Assembly: GCF_900625095.1 (NCBI RefSeq)
Contig: NZ_LR130760.1
Location: 532,301 to 596,300 of the forward strand
Origin: Acinetobacter ihumii
GTDB taxonomy: Bacteria; Pseudomonadota; Gammaproteobacteria; Pseudomonadales; Moraxellaceae
Length of the DNA stretch: 64,000 nucleotides
Direction: 5' to 3'
The translations under genes and the position numbers were made by a program. Of this stretch, positions 28,772 to 37,729 are shown in pieces; the stretch's first letter is position 1, and every line of letters begins with the position of its first letter. The notes under the pieces were generated by a model that saw only the letters and a program-made list of their open reading frames with translations, did not search any database and was not told where the DNA came from.

Positions 28772-30106
28772 GTGGAAAATTCAGGACAAGTACAATCAAG
28801 GGAACGCGTCATTTTGGTCAGTGTAGCTGTGCATATGCTCGATGATCTGGATGTTGAGGAGTTCCGTCTACTTGCCACATCCGCAGGTGCCACAATTTTG
28901 CAACATCTCTGCGTACAACGTCAGAGACCTGATCCTAAATTTTTTATAGGTTCAGGTAAAGCCGAAGAAATCGCACAACAGGTGCAAGATTTAGAAGCCG
29001 AACTGGTCATTTTTGATCACTCTCTTTCACCTGCACAAGAACGTAATCTGGAAAAAATCATGAAATGTCGGGTGATAGACCGCACAGGATTAATTCTGGA
29101 CATTTTTGCGCAGCGTGCCCGTACCCACGAAGGGAAATTACAAGTCGAGCTCGCTCAACTCAAATATTTATCGACCCGCCTCATTCGGGGTTGGGCTGCT
29201 GGTTTTGAGCAGCAAAAAGGGGGCATTGGACTTAAAGGGCCGGGCGAAACACAACTTGAAACGGATCGTCGTTTAATTAAAGTACGCATTACCCAGTTAA
29301 AAGATAAATTGGTTAAAGTCCAGCATACCCGCATGCAAGGTCGTGCTGCGCGGCAAAAAGCGGCTATTCCAACGGTTTCTTTGGTCGGTTATACCAATGC
29401 CGGCAAGTCCACCTTATTTAATATTTTAGCCAATAGCGATGTGTATGCAGCCGATCAATTGTTTGCCACACTAGACCCTACCCTACGCCGTCTGGATTGG
29501 GATGGTATCGGGGCAGTCGTACTTGCCGATACCGTCGGTTTTGTACGTGACTTACAACATGATTTGGTTGAATCCTTTAAAGCGACCCTAGAAGAAACGC
29601 TTGAGGCAACTCTTTTGTTACATGTGATTGATAGCCATAGTCCAGACATGCTGGAACAAATTGAAGCAGTTGAAGGTGTACTCAAAGACATTGGTGCGGA
29701 TGCGCCTGTTTTAAGGGTATATAACAAAATTGACCTGAGTGGAGATGAACCCAAGATTATCTATGCAGAGCCTCATTTGCCCGATCGAGTCTATGTCTCT
29801 GCTCATTCAGCGCAAGGGCTCGACTTACTCCAACAAGCAGTTCAAGAATGTTTAATGGGGCAACTACAACAGTTTGAACTGGTTTTGCAGCCTGCCTATG
29901 GCAAGTTACGCACACAACTCTATTCACTCAATGTGATTCAAAATGAACACTATGATGATGCAGGAAATCTTCATTTAAAGGTTGCCATCGCTCCGCATAA
30001 ACTTGAACAATTAATTCGACAGGCGCATTTACCGCTTGAAGAAATTTTGGGTGAACGTGCTAGCCAGTTTAAACGACCACTCGAAGCATTTGAAATCAAA
30101 CCCTAG
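28772..30106 (+). CDS. hflX: GTPase HflX
   Basis: Ribosome-associated GTPase of 444 residues that splits stalled ribosomes in stress. The N-terminal HflX domain contains HPDPKF-like RPDPKFFIGSGKAEEIAQQ and the glycine-rich KGGIGLKGPGETQLETDRR. The GTPase domain follows with G1 GYTNAGKST near residue 208, G3 DTVGF and G4 NKID. The start is a GTG at 28772 without a clear ribosome site. In many gamma-proteobacteria hflX follows hfq, but here it does not; the next genes are a CidA/LrgB pair, 35 bases downstream. Confidence 0.95.
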   Translation: MENSGQVQSRERVILVSVAVHMLDDLDVEEFRLLATSAGATILQHLCVQRQRPDPKFFIGSGKAEEIAQQVQDLEAELVIFDHSLSPAQERNLEKIMKCRVIDRTGLILDIFAQRARTHEGKLQVELAQLKYLSTRLIRGWAAGFEQQKGGIGLKGPGETQLETDRRLIKVRITQLKDKLVKVQHTRMQGRAARQKAAIPTVSLVGYTNAGKSTLFNILANSDVYAADQLFATLDPTLRRLDWDGIGAVVLADTVGFVRDLQHDLVESFKATLEETLEATLLLHVIDSHSPDMLEQIEAVEGVLKDIGADAPVLRVYNKIDLSGDEPKIIYAEPHLPDRVYVSAHSAQGLDLLQQAVQECLMGQLQQFELVLQPAYGKLRTQLYSLNVIQNEHYDDAGNLHLKVAIAPHKLEQLIRQAHLPLEEILGERASQFKRPLEAFEIKP

Positions 30107-30141
30107 ATCGGTTAAAACGTGAATATTCAAATGATAAATAG

Positions 30142-30522
30142 ATGAGCAGCATGGATAGGTTAAAACAGATTGACTGGTTGGCATGGCTTGCAACCATTGC
30201 ACTGATTATTGGATTTCGCGAAGGTGCAGTGCTGGTGATGCGCGCCTTTAATCATGCTGAACTCGGCAATCTAGTCGGTCTTATCAGCTTACTGCTGGTG
30301 CTATTGGTCTGGAGAAAATTTAAAAAACTCCCACATCGACTGGTGGATACCAATAATAAAATCATGAAAGAAAGTGGATTTGCCTTTTTGCCGATTTGTG
30401 CAGGTTCACTGATCATGCTGGTGCATATGGGCAATGAAATTCCATTATTCTTGTTGGTTCTGGTGATCAGTACGCTGCTTCCGCTATGGATTTATGCCAA
30501 AATGGCCAAGCACTGGCTTTAA
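30142..30522 (+). CDS. CidA/LrgA-family holin-like membrane protein
   Basis: The product is 126 residues with four hydrophobic helices and little else, matching the CidA/LrgA family. In staphylococci the family modulates murein hydrolase export and cell death, and in other bacteria it is linked to pyruvate or small-metabolite transport. The LrgB partner starts 12 bases downstream with a strong ribosome site, and this pairing is the best evidence of identity. An ATG at 30151 is an alternative start. It lies close behind hflX and may share its transcript. Confidence 0.85.
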   Translation: MSSMDRLKQIDWLAWLATIALIIGFREGAVLVMRAFNHAELGNLVGLISLLLVLLVWRKFKKLPHRLVDTNNKIMKESGFAFLPICAGSLIMLVHMGNEIPLFLLVLVISTLLPLWIYAKMAKHWL

Positions 30523-30534
30523 GGAGATCGAAAA

Positions 30535-31203
30535 ATGCTGACCGTTGTTTATGGTTTTTTGATTACGCTCATCGCCTATCTTTGTGCCAAACCTTTAAAT
30601 AAACGTTTACCACAAGTGCCACTTTTAGTGTTTGCCATGTGTATTGTTGTTGCCCTCCTTGCTTTAGTGGGTATGCCCTATCAAGACTATTTAACTACCG
30701 TCAATCCTTTGTTTAATCATTTACTTGGCTATGTCACAGTTGCATTGGCGATTCCACTTGCCGCCATGCGTTATGATGATTTACCGCTCAAATCCATGAT
30801 CGGGATTCTGGTATTTGCCAGTGTGAGTGCGGTGGCCTTACCCATGGGGCTTGCTTATTTGTTGCACATGTCTGAACCCACCATCTTGGCGTTCGCCACC
30901 CGTGCTGTTACCACCCCAATTGCCTTAAATATTGCGACCTTGTTGCATGCACCTTTGACGATGGTCACGCTCATTGTGATTTTATCTGGTGTGATTGGTG
31001 CTGCATTTTCTCCTTTTATTTTGCGACATATTAATGATGAACGTGCCAGTGGTCTTGCATTAGGTCTAGCAGCACATGCCATTGGCACTGCGCAAGCTTG
31101 GCAAAGAGGAGCAGTAGCCGGTCGTTATGCTGCGTTTGGAATGGCAATTAATGGTGTATTTACCGCAATCTGGTTACCCACTTTTATTCTCTCTATCCAA
31201 TAA
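30535..31203 (+). CDS. lrgB: LrgB/CidB-family membrane protein
   Basis: The product is 222 residues with about six to seven membrane helices. The family motif is seen in ATRAVTTPIALNIA (about 121-134) and in the C-terminal GLAAHAIGTAQAW. AAGGAGATCG before the ATG is a strong ribosome site. It works with the CidA/LrgA-like protein just upstream in the inner membrane. Plant homologues (PLGG1) carry glycolate/glycerate, so a small-acid transport role is possible here. There is no LytSR-type regulator nearby. Confidence 0.92.
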   Translation: MLTVVYGFLITLIAYLCAKPLNKRLPQVPLLVFAMCIVVALLALVGMPYQDYLTTVNPLFNHLLGYVTVALAIPLAAMRYDDLPLKSMIGILVFASVSAVALPMGLAYLLHMSEPTILAFATRAVTTPIALNIATLLHAPLTMVTLIVILSGVIGAAFSPFILRHINDERASGLALGLAAHAIGTAQAWQRGAVAGRYAAFGMAINGVFTAIWLPTFILSIQ

Positions 31204-31319
31204 TTTTTGACTTAATAATCAAAAATAAGCATTGAATACGATATAAATTAAACCTAAGATAAAAACAGTTGTCATTTAGGACAAAAAAGTTATCTGATTA
31301 CTCAAAAAAGGATTTTAAA

Positions 31320-31766
31320 ATGAGAAAACTAAAATTAGTCGCAGCACTAATGTTGTCTGGATTTAGTAGTCTGGTATTTGCACAAGATATCTCAGGGATC
31401 TGGCAAAACATTGACGACAAAACAGGATCACCTAAAGGTCTGATTGAAATTCGTCAGGATGCAAATGGCGCGTATATCGGTAAAGTCATCAAAATTACTC
31501 CTCGTCCGGGATATACTCCAAAAGAAACCTGCGTGAATTGCCCGCCACCTTATACAAACAAACCTATTTTGGGAATGGATGTATTAACTGGACTCAAACA
31601 TGACAAAGACCTAGATTATAAAAATGGTAAAATTATTGATCCTTTAAGCGGCAAAATTTACAGTATGAAAGCTAAATTAAGCCCGAATGGTAAACGTTTA
31701 CAGTTGCGTGGCTATGTCGGTGTTTCTGCCCTTGGTCGTACTCAAATCTGGATTCGCCAAGAATAA
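31320..31766 (+). CDS. DUF2147-domain periplasmic protein
   Basis: The product is 148 residues from the ATG at 31320, which has AAAAGGA upstream; an earlier in-frame start at 31269 lacks one. A signal peptide (residues 1-20, cleavage after VFA) is followed by a lipocalin-like beta domain with SGIWQNIDD, GLIEIRQD, and the CVNCPP pair of cysteines. The C-terminal GYVGVSALGRTQIWIRQ is typical of DUF2147. Acinetobacter genomes carry several DUF2147 paralogues. The function is unknown. A terminator follows. Confidence 0.88.
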   Translation: MRKLKLVAALMLSGFSSLVFAQDISGIWQNIDDKTGSPKGLIEIRQDANGAYIGKVIKITPRPGYTPKETCVNCPPPYTNKPILGMDVLTGLKHDKDLDYKNGKIIDPLSGKIYSMKAKLSPNGKRLQLRGYVGVSALGRTQIWIRQE

Positions 31767-31786
31767 AAGTGCAATTTTGCAAAGCC

Positions 31787-31813
31787 AAAAGTCACCCAAG
31801 GGTGACTTTTTTA
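31787..31813. terminator. Terminator between DUF2147 gene and apaH
   Basis: AAAAGTCACCC (31787-31797) and GGGTGACTTTT (31800-31810) are an 11-bp perfect inverted repeat. The two-base gap means the real loop takes the top base pair. It is flanked by T on the plus strand and lies between convergent genes. Confidence 0.8.
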
Positions 31814-31822
31814 TTTTGATGT

Positions 31823-32662
31823 CTAACCGAGAGGGTTGTCTACCTGAAAAAGCAGTTGATCTTCTAAGCGATAAGCAATCAATTGATTTCCCCATACTGC
31901 TCCGCCATCGACATTCTGGATTTTTGGATTAATTGTTCGGCCTTGTAATGCTGCCCAATGGCCAAACACAATTTGATGCGTTTGCGCGCTTAAGCTCTCA
32001 AATTCAAACCACGGACGAAAGCCTTCAGGCATTGGGGCTGTTAATTCATCTTTAAAACTAAATTCCAAACGACCTTCAGCATTGGTTAAGCGCATACGAG
32101 TCAAATAATTGGTAATGGCACGTAACCGCGGCATGCCCGTCAAATCATCCGACCACAACGTGGGTTCTTCGCCGTACATTTCCGCCAAAAAAGCATCAAG
32201 CTGATTTAAATCTTGATTTGCAACCTGCGCTTGTAGTTCTTGGGCCAATTGCGCGGTTTTTTCAGCCGTCCAGATACAAGGAACTCCAGCATGAGTCAAA
32301 ATCGTGTGATCATTTGGAAATAAACACAATGGCTGGCGACGCAACCAATCAATCAGCTCATCGCCATCTATCGCATCAATCACCTGTTGGGTATTGTCTT
32401 TAGCCTTGATTTTTTTGAAACCGCGAGCAGTCGCAATTAAAGTTAAATCATGATTACCCAGCACAGTATGAGCTGCACCACGCTCTGCTAATTTTTTGAC
32501 AAAACGCAAAGTGCCGACTGAATTTTCTCCACGTGCAACCAAGTCGCCTGCAAACCAAATCACATCCTGATCTGGATCAAAGCGAATTTCTTTGAGCAAG
32601 GCTTTTAAGGCTTCAAAACAGCCTTGTACATCTCCAATCACATAGTTATAACGTTTAGACAT
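31823..32662 (-). CDS. apaH: Diadenosine tetraphosphatase (symmetrical)
   Basis: Cytoplasmic enzyme of 279 residues that splits Ap4A into two ADP. Metallophosphatase motifs are in order: GDVQGCFEAL near residue 10, GDLVARGENS near 37, GNHD near 66, and later HAG and the FGHWA motif. It is the last gene of a pdxA-rsmA-apaH series on the minus strand, with the 8-base gap to rsmA pointing to one transcript. The pdxA-ksgA-apaH grouping is also found in E. coli. Nothing odd is seen. Confidence 0.96.
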   Translation of the reverse strand: MSKRYNYVIGDVQGCFEALKALLKEIRFDPDQDVIWFAGDLVARGENSVGTLRFVKKLAERGAAHTVLGNHDLTLIATARGFKKIKAKDNTQQVIDAIDGDELIDWLRRQPLCLFPNDHTILTHAGVPCIWTAEKTAQLAQELQAQVANQDLNQLDAFLAEMYGEEPTLWSDDLTGMPRLRAITNYLTRMRLTNAEGRLEFSFKDELTAPMPEGFRPWFEFESLSAQTHQIVFGHWAALQGRTINPKIQNVDGGAVWGNQLIAYRLEDQLLFQVDNPLG

Positions 32663-32670
32663 TTTTAAAA

Positions 32671-33483
32671 CTACCCAACCATATGATCAGATAAAGCCAC
32701 GAATTGTGCCAAGCTTAAAGTTTCGGGACGCGCCATTGGATCGACCCCTGCTTTTACAAACCCTTCTTCATCCAACATGCCTTTTAAACTATTTCTTAAA
32801 GTCTTTCGACGTTGGGTAAATACATGTGAAACGAGACGAGACAAAGCTTTTTCATCCTGAGCCACAATTGGTTTTTCAAGATAAGGGACTAAACGAAATA
32901 CCGCACTGGTCACTTTGGGTGGTGGATTAAATGCGCCAGCAGGCACTTCAAACAAAAATGTAGGTTGACAATAATATTGAATCATCACCGACAAACGACC
33001 ATATTCTTTGGTATTGGGTGCAGCAGTAATTCGCTCGACCACTTCTTTTTGTAGCATAAAATGCATGTCTTTAACTTTGTCACCAAATTCCAAGAGATGA
33101 AAAAGTAATGGCGTCGAAATATTATAAGGTAAGTTCCCGACCACACGTAGTGGACGACCGTCCTCTGCTAACTGGCTAAAATCGTATTTCAGTGCATCTG
33201 CTTCAACAATAGTTAAACGTTCTGGATGCGGTACACGCTCAGGCAAACCAGCCGCTAAATCACGATCCAGTTCAACAACGGTCAGCGCATCACACTCTCC
33301 AATCAGTGGTGAGGTAAGTGCGGCTAAGCCAGGACCAATTTCAACAATATTTTCGCCGGGGCGCGGATTGACTGATCGCACGATTTTGGCAATCACACGT
33401 TGATCATGTAAAAAGTTTTGACCAAAACGTTTACGAGCTTTATGCCCTTCTTCTTTCGGGTTTAGGGCATTAATTTGATACAT
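32671..33483 (-). CDS. rsmA: 16S rRNA dimethyladenosine transferase
   Basis: Dimethylates the two adjacent adenines near the 3' end of 16S rRNA (KsgA). The length is 270 residues. Motifs: RFGQNFLHDQRVIAKIV near 19-35, the SAM-binding EIGPGLAALTSPL near 49, and the catalytic NLPYNIST near 117. The C-terminal domain carries SHVFTQRRKTLRNSLKG. It lies between pdxA (23 bases upstream) and apaH (8 bases downstream), all on the minus strand. Confidence 0.98.
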   Translation of the reverse strand: MYQINALNPKEEGHKARKRFGQNFLHDQRVIAKIVRSVNPRPGENIVEIGPGLAALTSPLIGECDALTVVELDRDLAAGLPERVPHPERLTIVEADALKYDFSQLAEDGRPLRVVGNLPYNISTPLLFHLLEFGDKVKDMHFMLQKEVVERITAAPNTKEYGRLSVMIQYYCQPTFLFEVPAGAFNPPPKVTSAVFRLVPYLEKPIVAQDEKALSRLVSHVFTQRRKTLRNSLKGMLDEEGFVKAGVDPMARPETLSLAQFVALSDHMVG

Positions 33484-33506
33484 AAAAACGTTCCAACATA
33501 AATCAA

Positions 33507-34487
33507 TTATTGACGCGCCAGATCTAGCGCCAGATCAACCGCAACATGCAAACTTGAGCTTTTCGCCAAACCTGTCCCTGCGAGTGATAACGCAGTGCCA
33601 TGATCAACCGAAGTGCGAATAAAAGGTAAACCCAATGTAATATTGATGGCTTCACCAAAGCCCTGTGATTTTAACACAGGTAAGCCCTGATCGTGATACA
33701 TCGCCAAAACTGCATCTGCCTCTTTTAAATGTTCAGGCGTAAATAAAGTATCCGCAGGCAGACTTAAACTCATATTGATGCCTTTTTGACGATAGCTTTC
33801 CAGCACAGGATTGATGATTTCAATTTCTTCGCGTCCCAAATAACCATCTTCACCAGCATGAGGATTTAACCCGCAGACTAAAATTCGTGGCTGCTCAATT
33901 TTAAATTTGCTGGTTAAATCGTGCAGCAGAATATCAATGACCTGATGCAATCGATCCGCTGTAATCGCATCTGCAACGGCACGTAATGGCAGGTGTGTCG
34001 TTGCCAAAGCAACACGCAAAGTTTTGGTGGCTAACATCATCACCACACGATCAACCTCAGAAAATTCTTGATAAAATTCGGTATGTCCACTAAAGCGAAT
34101 GCCAGCATCATTGATTACAGATTTTTGTACTGGTGCGGTTGCTACCCCAACACCTTTACCCGTCATGGCATACTCAGCAGAACGTCGAAGTTGTTCAATC
34201 ACATAAGCTGCATTTTTGGAGTTTAATTCGCCAGACATGACAGGAGCATTTAACGGAACATGTTCGATATAAAGCTGACCTGTTTCGCAAGACTCAGTTT
34301 GTCCGTGGTACGCGATGAGTTCAACGTCTACTTCCAACTGTTGCGCACGTTGTGCTAACAGCTGTTGATCGCCCAATACCACAATCGGTCGCTCATCGAC
34401 ACGTTCAGCCAGACTTAAACAGATATCTGGACCAATGCCCGCTGGTTCTCCACTGGTGATATATAAAGGACGCACACTCTGCCTCAC
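33507..34487 (-). CDS. pdxA: 4-hydroxythreonine-4-phosphate dehydrogenase
   Basis: Vitamin B6 synthesis enzyme of 326 residues that oxidises 4-phosphohydroxy-L-threonine. The N-terminal TSGEPAGIGPDI is diagnostic, with GHTEFYQEF carrying a metal-binding His near 135 and CGLNPHAGEDG and MYHDQGLPVLKSQGF further on. The start is a GTG at 34487; no better ATG lies nearby. It is the first gene of the pdxA-rsmA-apaH series. In E. coli surA comes before pdxA, but here the upstream neighbour is the divergent rplM promoter region. Confidence 0.96.
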   Translation of the reverse strand: MRQSVRPLYITSGEPAGIGPDICLSLAERVDERPIVVLGDQQLLAQRAQQLEVDVELIAYHGQTESCETGQLYIEHVPLNAPVMSGELNSKNAAYVIEQLRRSAEYAMTGKGVGVATAPVQKSVINDAGIRFSGHTEFYQEFSEVDRVVMMLATKTLRVALATTHLPLRAVADAITADRLHQVIDILLHDLTSKFKIEQPRILVCGLNPHAGEDGYLGREEIEIINPVLESYRQKGINMSLSLPADTLFTPEHLKEADAVLAMYHDQGLPVLKSQGFGEAINITLGLPFIRTSVDHGTALSLAGTGLAKSSSLHVAVDLALDLARQ

Positions 34488-34571
34488 TTAGCCCTATTCT
34501 TTATGGCATTCAGTATATTCAATTTTGAGTCAATCACGGGTAAAATATTGTCGCCGATTCACAATTATTTC

Positions 34572-34600
34572 TTGTGAATCCATCTATATTCGTATAGAAT
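34572..34600 (+). promoter_or_regulatory. Sigma-70-type promoter of rplM-rpsI
   Basis: TTGTGA (34572-34577) and TAGAAT (34595-34600) are 17 bases apart, near the consensus. They lie 61 bases before the rplM start. Confidence 0.6.
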
Positions 34601-34613
34601 TCGGTCTCCTTTT

Positions 34614-34639
34614 GTTTGGACTGATTCCACCGTCCAAAC
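34614..34639 (+). promoter_or_regulatory. rplM leader hairpin
   Basis: GTTTGGAC (34614-34621) and GTCCAAAC (34632-34639) pair perfectly across a 10-base loop in the predicted 5' leader, 21 bases before the start codon. In E. coli the rplM-rpsI operon is known to be under feedback control by L13; this hairpin is a candidate site for similar control. No T tract follows. Confidence 0.45.
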
Positions 34640-34660
34640 CAACTATAATAGGTAGTGGTA

Positions 34661-35089
34661 ATGAAAACTCTCAGCGCTAAGCCTGCTGAAGTACAACACG
34701 ACTGGTACGTTGTTGATGCTTCTGGCAAAACTTTAGGTCGTCTTGCGACTGAAATCGCTCGTCGTTTACGCGGTAAACACAAGACTTCTTATACGCCTCA
34801 CGTTGACACTGGCGACTACATCGTTGTGATCAATGCTGAACAAGTTCAAGTGACTGGTAACAAAGCACTTGATAAAAAATACTATCGCCACACTGAATTC
34901 CCAGGCGGTTTAAAAGAAACTAATTTCGAAAAATTAGTTGCTCACAAACCTGAAGAAATCTTCCAACGCGCTGTAAAAGGCATGTTGCCAAAAGGTCCTC
35001 TTGGTTATGCAATGATCAAGAAGATGAAAGTGTACGCTGGTAGCGAGCATCCACACGTTGCTCAACAGCCACAAGTTTTGGACATCTAA
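34661..35089 (+). CDS. rplM: 50S ribosomal protein L13
   Basis: The product is 142 residues from the ATG at 34661, the usual length for L13. The track of basic residues and the signatures [22 protein letters not shown] and [21 protein letters not shown] are family hallmarks; each is shortened here. An in-frame GTG two codons upstream is not needed. rpsI follows after 12 bases, the universal bacterial pairing. A promoter and a leader hairpin are seen upstream. Codon use is strongly biased, as in highly expressed genes. Confidence 0.98.
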   Translation: MKTLSAKPAEVQHDWYVVDASGKTLGRLATEIARRLRGKHKTSYTPHVDTGDYIVVINAEQVQVTGNKALDKKYYRHTEFPGGLKETNFEKLVAHKPEEIFQRAVKGMLPKGPLGYAMIKKMKVYAGSEHPHVAQQPQVLDI

Positions 35090-35101
35090 GGGATAAAGCA
35101 C

Positions 35102-35488
35102 ATGGCAACTAATTATGGTACAGGTCGCCGTAAGACCGCAACTGCACGTGTTTTCTTATCAGCTGGTACTGGTAAACTCGTTATCAATAACCGCACTTTA
35201 GAGCAATATTTCGGTCGTGAAACTGCTCAAATGGTTGTTCGTCAACCACTTGAGTTGTTAGAAGCAACTGAGAAATATGACCTTTATATCACTGTTAAAG
35301 GTGGTGGTATTGGTGGTCAAGCTGGTGCAATCCGTCACGGTATTACTCGTGCCTTGATCGCGTCTGACGAAACTTTAAAACCAGTTCTTCGTCAAGCTGG
35401 CTTCGTGACTCGTGATGCGCGTGAAGTTGAACGTAAAAAACTTGGTTTACGTAAAGCACGTAAACGTCCTCAATTCTCTAAACGTTAA
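35102..35488 (+). CDS. rpsI: 30S ribosomal protein S9
   Basis: The product is 128 residues, of normal length. [13 protein letters not shown] near the start and the basic C-terminal tail [17 protein letters not shown] that reaches the P-site tRNA are diagnostic. It is cotranscribed with rplM, and GGGATAAAGCAC precedes the start. A strong terminator lies 18 bases after the stop. Confidence 0.99.
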   Translation: MATNYGTGRRKTATARVFLSAGTGKLVINNRTLEQYFGRETAQMVVRQPLELLEATEKYDLYITVKGGGIGGQAGAIRHGITRALIASDETLKPVLRQAGFVTRDAREVERKKLGLRKARKRPQFSKR

Positions 35489-35506
35489 TTCGTTTTTGGA
35501 TTGGAC

Positions 35507-35534
35507 AAAACCCTGGATTTTTCCAGGGTTTTTT
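35507..35534 (+). terminator. Terminator after rpsI
   Basis: AAAACCCTGG (35507-35516) and CCAGGGTTTT (35523-35532), a perfect 10-bp stem with a six-base loop and T tract. Confidence 0.9.
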
Positions 35535-35692
35535 ATGCATTGTCATAGTACCCTCTCTATTGGAAATCCTATTTAAGTTCTTGGATTTATCATTTTATTC
35601 TAAGTAACGAGATAAAACTTATTGAAGTGCGTATTATCTTTTTAGTGTGAATTTTAGTATGCTAGTCCATTCTATTTTTTAATTTTTGAGAT

Positions 35693-36343
35693 ATGTCAGT
35701 CGAAACTACATCTGTTCAAGGAATCACGCTTTATAGTCATGCAGATGATTTTCGCTCACACTGGATTCGTTTTTTATTGGCAGAGAAGCAAATCAAGCAT
35801 CAACTGGTTCTCGTGGACTATGATGATGAAGATCTCGCCAGTTTAAATCCTTATAATCAGCTCCCCACTTTATTGGAAAATGATTTAAAACTATTTTCCA
35901 CTTCTATTATTTCTGAATATATTGATGATCGTTATCGTCAAAACAAACTTTATGCAGACTCTCCCGCAGCACGTGCTGAGCAACGCCAATATATCTGGCG
36001 ATTTGAACAAGACTGGTTTAAACAAGCCGATCTCATGCTGAAACATGCCGACACTCTCGATATTTCTCAGCAAAAAAAAGCACAGCAAGAATTTAAAGAT
36101 ACACTGATTGCACTTACGCCTTTATTTCAACATTTTCCCTATTTTATGTCAGAAAACTTTAGTATTTTAGACTGTATGCTGGCCCCTATGTTTTTAAGAC
36201 TAGAAAGTATGGGAATCAAATTAGCTCCACAACAATCCCGCCCTATTTTGCTCTATTGTAATCGTGTATTTAGTCGTCCTGCTTTTGTTAAATCCATGAC
36301 ACAACAGGAAAAAATACGTTATAGTGCCCTTGTAAGTCGTTAA
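35693..36343 (+). CDS. sspA: Stringent starvation protein A (glutathione S-transferase fold)
   Basis: RNA polymerase-associated regulator of 216 residues with an N-terminal thioredoxin-like domain (ITLYSHADDFRSHWIRFLLAEK) and a C-terminal helical GST domain; only the first 20 residues of that segment are diagnostic. NPYNQLPTLLENDLKLF carries the GST glutathione-site Pro, but the family does not act as a transferase. It is followed by sspB after 12 bases. The rplM-rpsI-sspA-sspB order is the gamma-proteobacterial one. The C-terminal half is more divergent than in enterobacteria. Confidence 0.92.
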   Translation: MSVETTSVQGITLYSHADDFRSHWIRFLLAEKQIKHQLVLVDYDDEDLASLNPYNQLPTLLENDLKLFSTSIISEYIDDRYRQNKLYADSPAARAEQRQYIWRFEQDWFKQADLMLKHADTLDISQQKKAQQEFKDTLIALTPLFQHFPYFMSENFSILDCMLAPMFLRLESMGIKLAPQQSRPILLYCNRVFSRPAFVKSMTQQEKIRYSALVSR

Positions 36344-36355
36344 GAGAAATTTGTC

Positions 36356-36790
36356 ATGTCCGATCAAGAAATCAATTTAAGTCCCACTCGTCCTTATATG
36401 GCACGTGCTATTTATGAATGGATCTGTGACAATCAGCTAACGCCTTATCTAATGGTCGATGCAACTCAACCTTATACCAGTGTACCTGAGCAATTTATCA
36501 AAGACGGGCAGATTATCCTGAATATTGCCCCGCATGCCGTCCATCAGTTTCAAATGAGTAATGAAGCTGTCACCTTCTCGGCGCGTTTTGGTGGTGTGGC
36601 ACGAGATATTTATGTTCCCATGTCTGCATTAATTGGACTATACGCACGTGAAAATGGACAAGGTTTATTCTTTGACCCTGACGAATATGCCAATGTGCAA
36701 ATGACTGAAGATGCTTTAAAATCAAATACTCAAGACCAAGTTGAATCAGAAACACCTAAGAAAAAATCAAGTTTACGATTATTAGATTAA
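36356..36790 (+). CDS. sspB: ClpXP protease specificity-enhancing factor
   Basis: Adaptor of 144 residues that delivers ssrA-tagged proteins to ClpXP. The N-terminal fold starts with TRPYMARAIYEWICDNQLTP, and FGGVARDIYVPMSALIGLYA matches the substrate-binding core. The acidic linker and the C-terminal basic/hydrophobic tail (KKKSSLRLLD), which binds the ClpX zinc domain, are both present. It is cotranscribed with sspA and followed after 16 bases by a tail-anchored protein. Confidence 0.93.
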   Translation: MSDQEINLSPTRPYMARAIYEWICDNQLTPYLMVDATQPYTSVPEQFIKDGQIILNIAPHAVHQFQMSNEAVTFSARFGGVARDIYVPMSALIGLYARENGQGLFFDPDEYANVQMTEDALKSNTQDQVESETPKKKSSLRLLD

Positions 36791-36806
36791 ATTTACGGAG
36801 TGTCCG

Positions 36807-37475
36807 ATGGCTTTTGATTTAGTACATTATTTTGCTGAGCAGACCGAAATTCAAAAGCCTCAGCTATTTTCACAATATTCGCGTGAACAACGCAGTACTG
36901 CTATCTTTGAATTGAATGCCCTGACGCTAGGTAAGCTAATTCAACTTTGGCGTAGCGATAAAAATAAGTTATATCAGGAAATTCAAAATATTGATCCGCT
37001 TTATTTACAGGGCATTGCTCGACATCTAGTCACTTCTACGCACAATCAATCAAAATTGAGCAGCAAAGAGCTAGAGACTGCCTTGATGGAGGTTCTTGAG
37101 CTACAATTTTCAGAAATCAAACAGCTAGATGAAACGGGTCATTTTGGTCAGACTGGATTGGGAGAGTTACTCAATGGGCAACTTGAGCATTTGTCTGGTC
37201 AGGCTGATGACTGGGTTTGGTCAACTAATCAACTTACAGAGCTCATTGGCTCAAAACCTCAAAATACAGAGGATATCTCCTTAGATGAAACAATGAAGGA
37301 ATTTAATCAAATGGTTCATACTGCACAAACTCCTAATACCACACATGATGATCATACTACCGAGGTCGTAGTTGAGTCACAACCCGTGCCATTTTGGTCA
37401 AAAATAGTAGCCCCTTTAATTGCTTTAGCAATCTTATTATTTTTATACACTCAGTATAGTAACTTGATTCATTAA
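36807..37475 (+). CDS. Unidentified protein with a C-terminal membrane anchor, sspAB operon
   Basis: The product is 222 residues. It is hydrophilic and helix-rich through residue 190. One membrane helix at about 197-218 (SKIVAPLIALAILLFLYTQY) sits almost at the C-terminus, so it should be a tail-anchored inner-membrane protein with its bulk in the cytoplasm. The 16-base gap after sspB and a ribosome site (CGGAG) indicate the same operon. No catalytic motif is seen, and I do not recognise the family. The position suggests a link with protein quality control, but this is only inference. Confidence 0.75.
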   Translation: MAFDLVHYFAEQTEIQKPQLFSQYSREQRSTAIFELNALTLGKLIQLWRSDKNKLYQEIQNIDPLYLQGIARHLVTSTHNQSKLSSKELETALMEVLELQFSEIKQLDETGHFGQTGLGELLNGQLEHLSGQADDWVWSTNQLTELIGSKPQNTEDISLDETMKEFNQMVHTAQTPNTTHDDHTTEVVVESQPVPFWSKIVAPLIALAILLFLYTQYSNLIH

Positions 37476-37519
37476 GTTTATTTAATGAATTTTAAAATAG
37501 ATTAATACTGTTTTACTGA

Positions 37520-37553
37520 GATGCATAATTAAATCGATTACGCATCTTTTTTT
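37520..37553 (+). terminator. Terminator after the sspAB operon
   Basis: GATGCATAATT (37520-37530) and GATTACGCATC (37536-37546) pair with two mismatches, followed by seven T. Confidence 0.65.
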
Positions 37554-37729
37554 ATTTTCTCTATAATAAGAAAGACACTTCTTCTAATTTTCTTGTACAT
37601 TCATGTAGTTTTATATCTATATGCTGACTCTACTTAAAGGATTAACCAGTAGTAAGTAGATAGCTTTTATTCTACTTGGCTTAAGTAAAGATCCAGCACT
37701 ACGAATGAAATAACAAAGCATTACATTAG

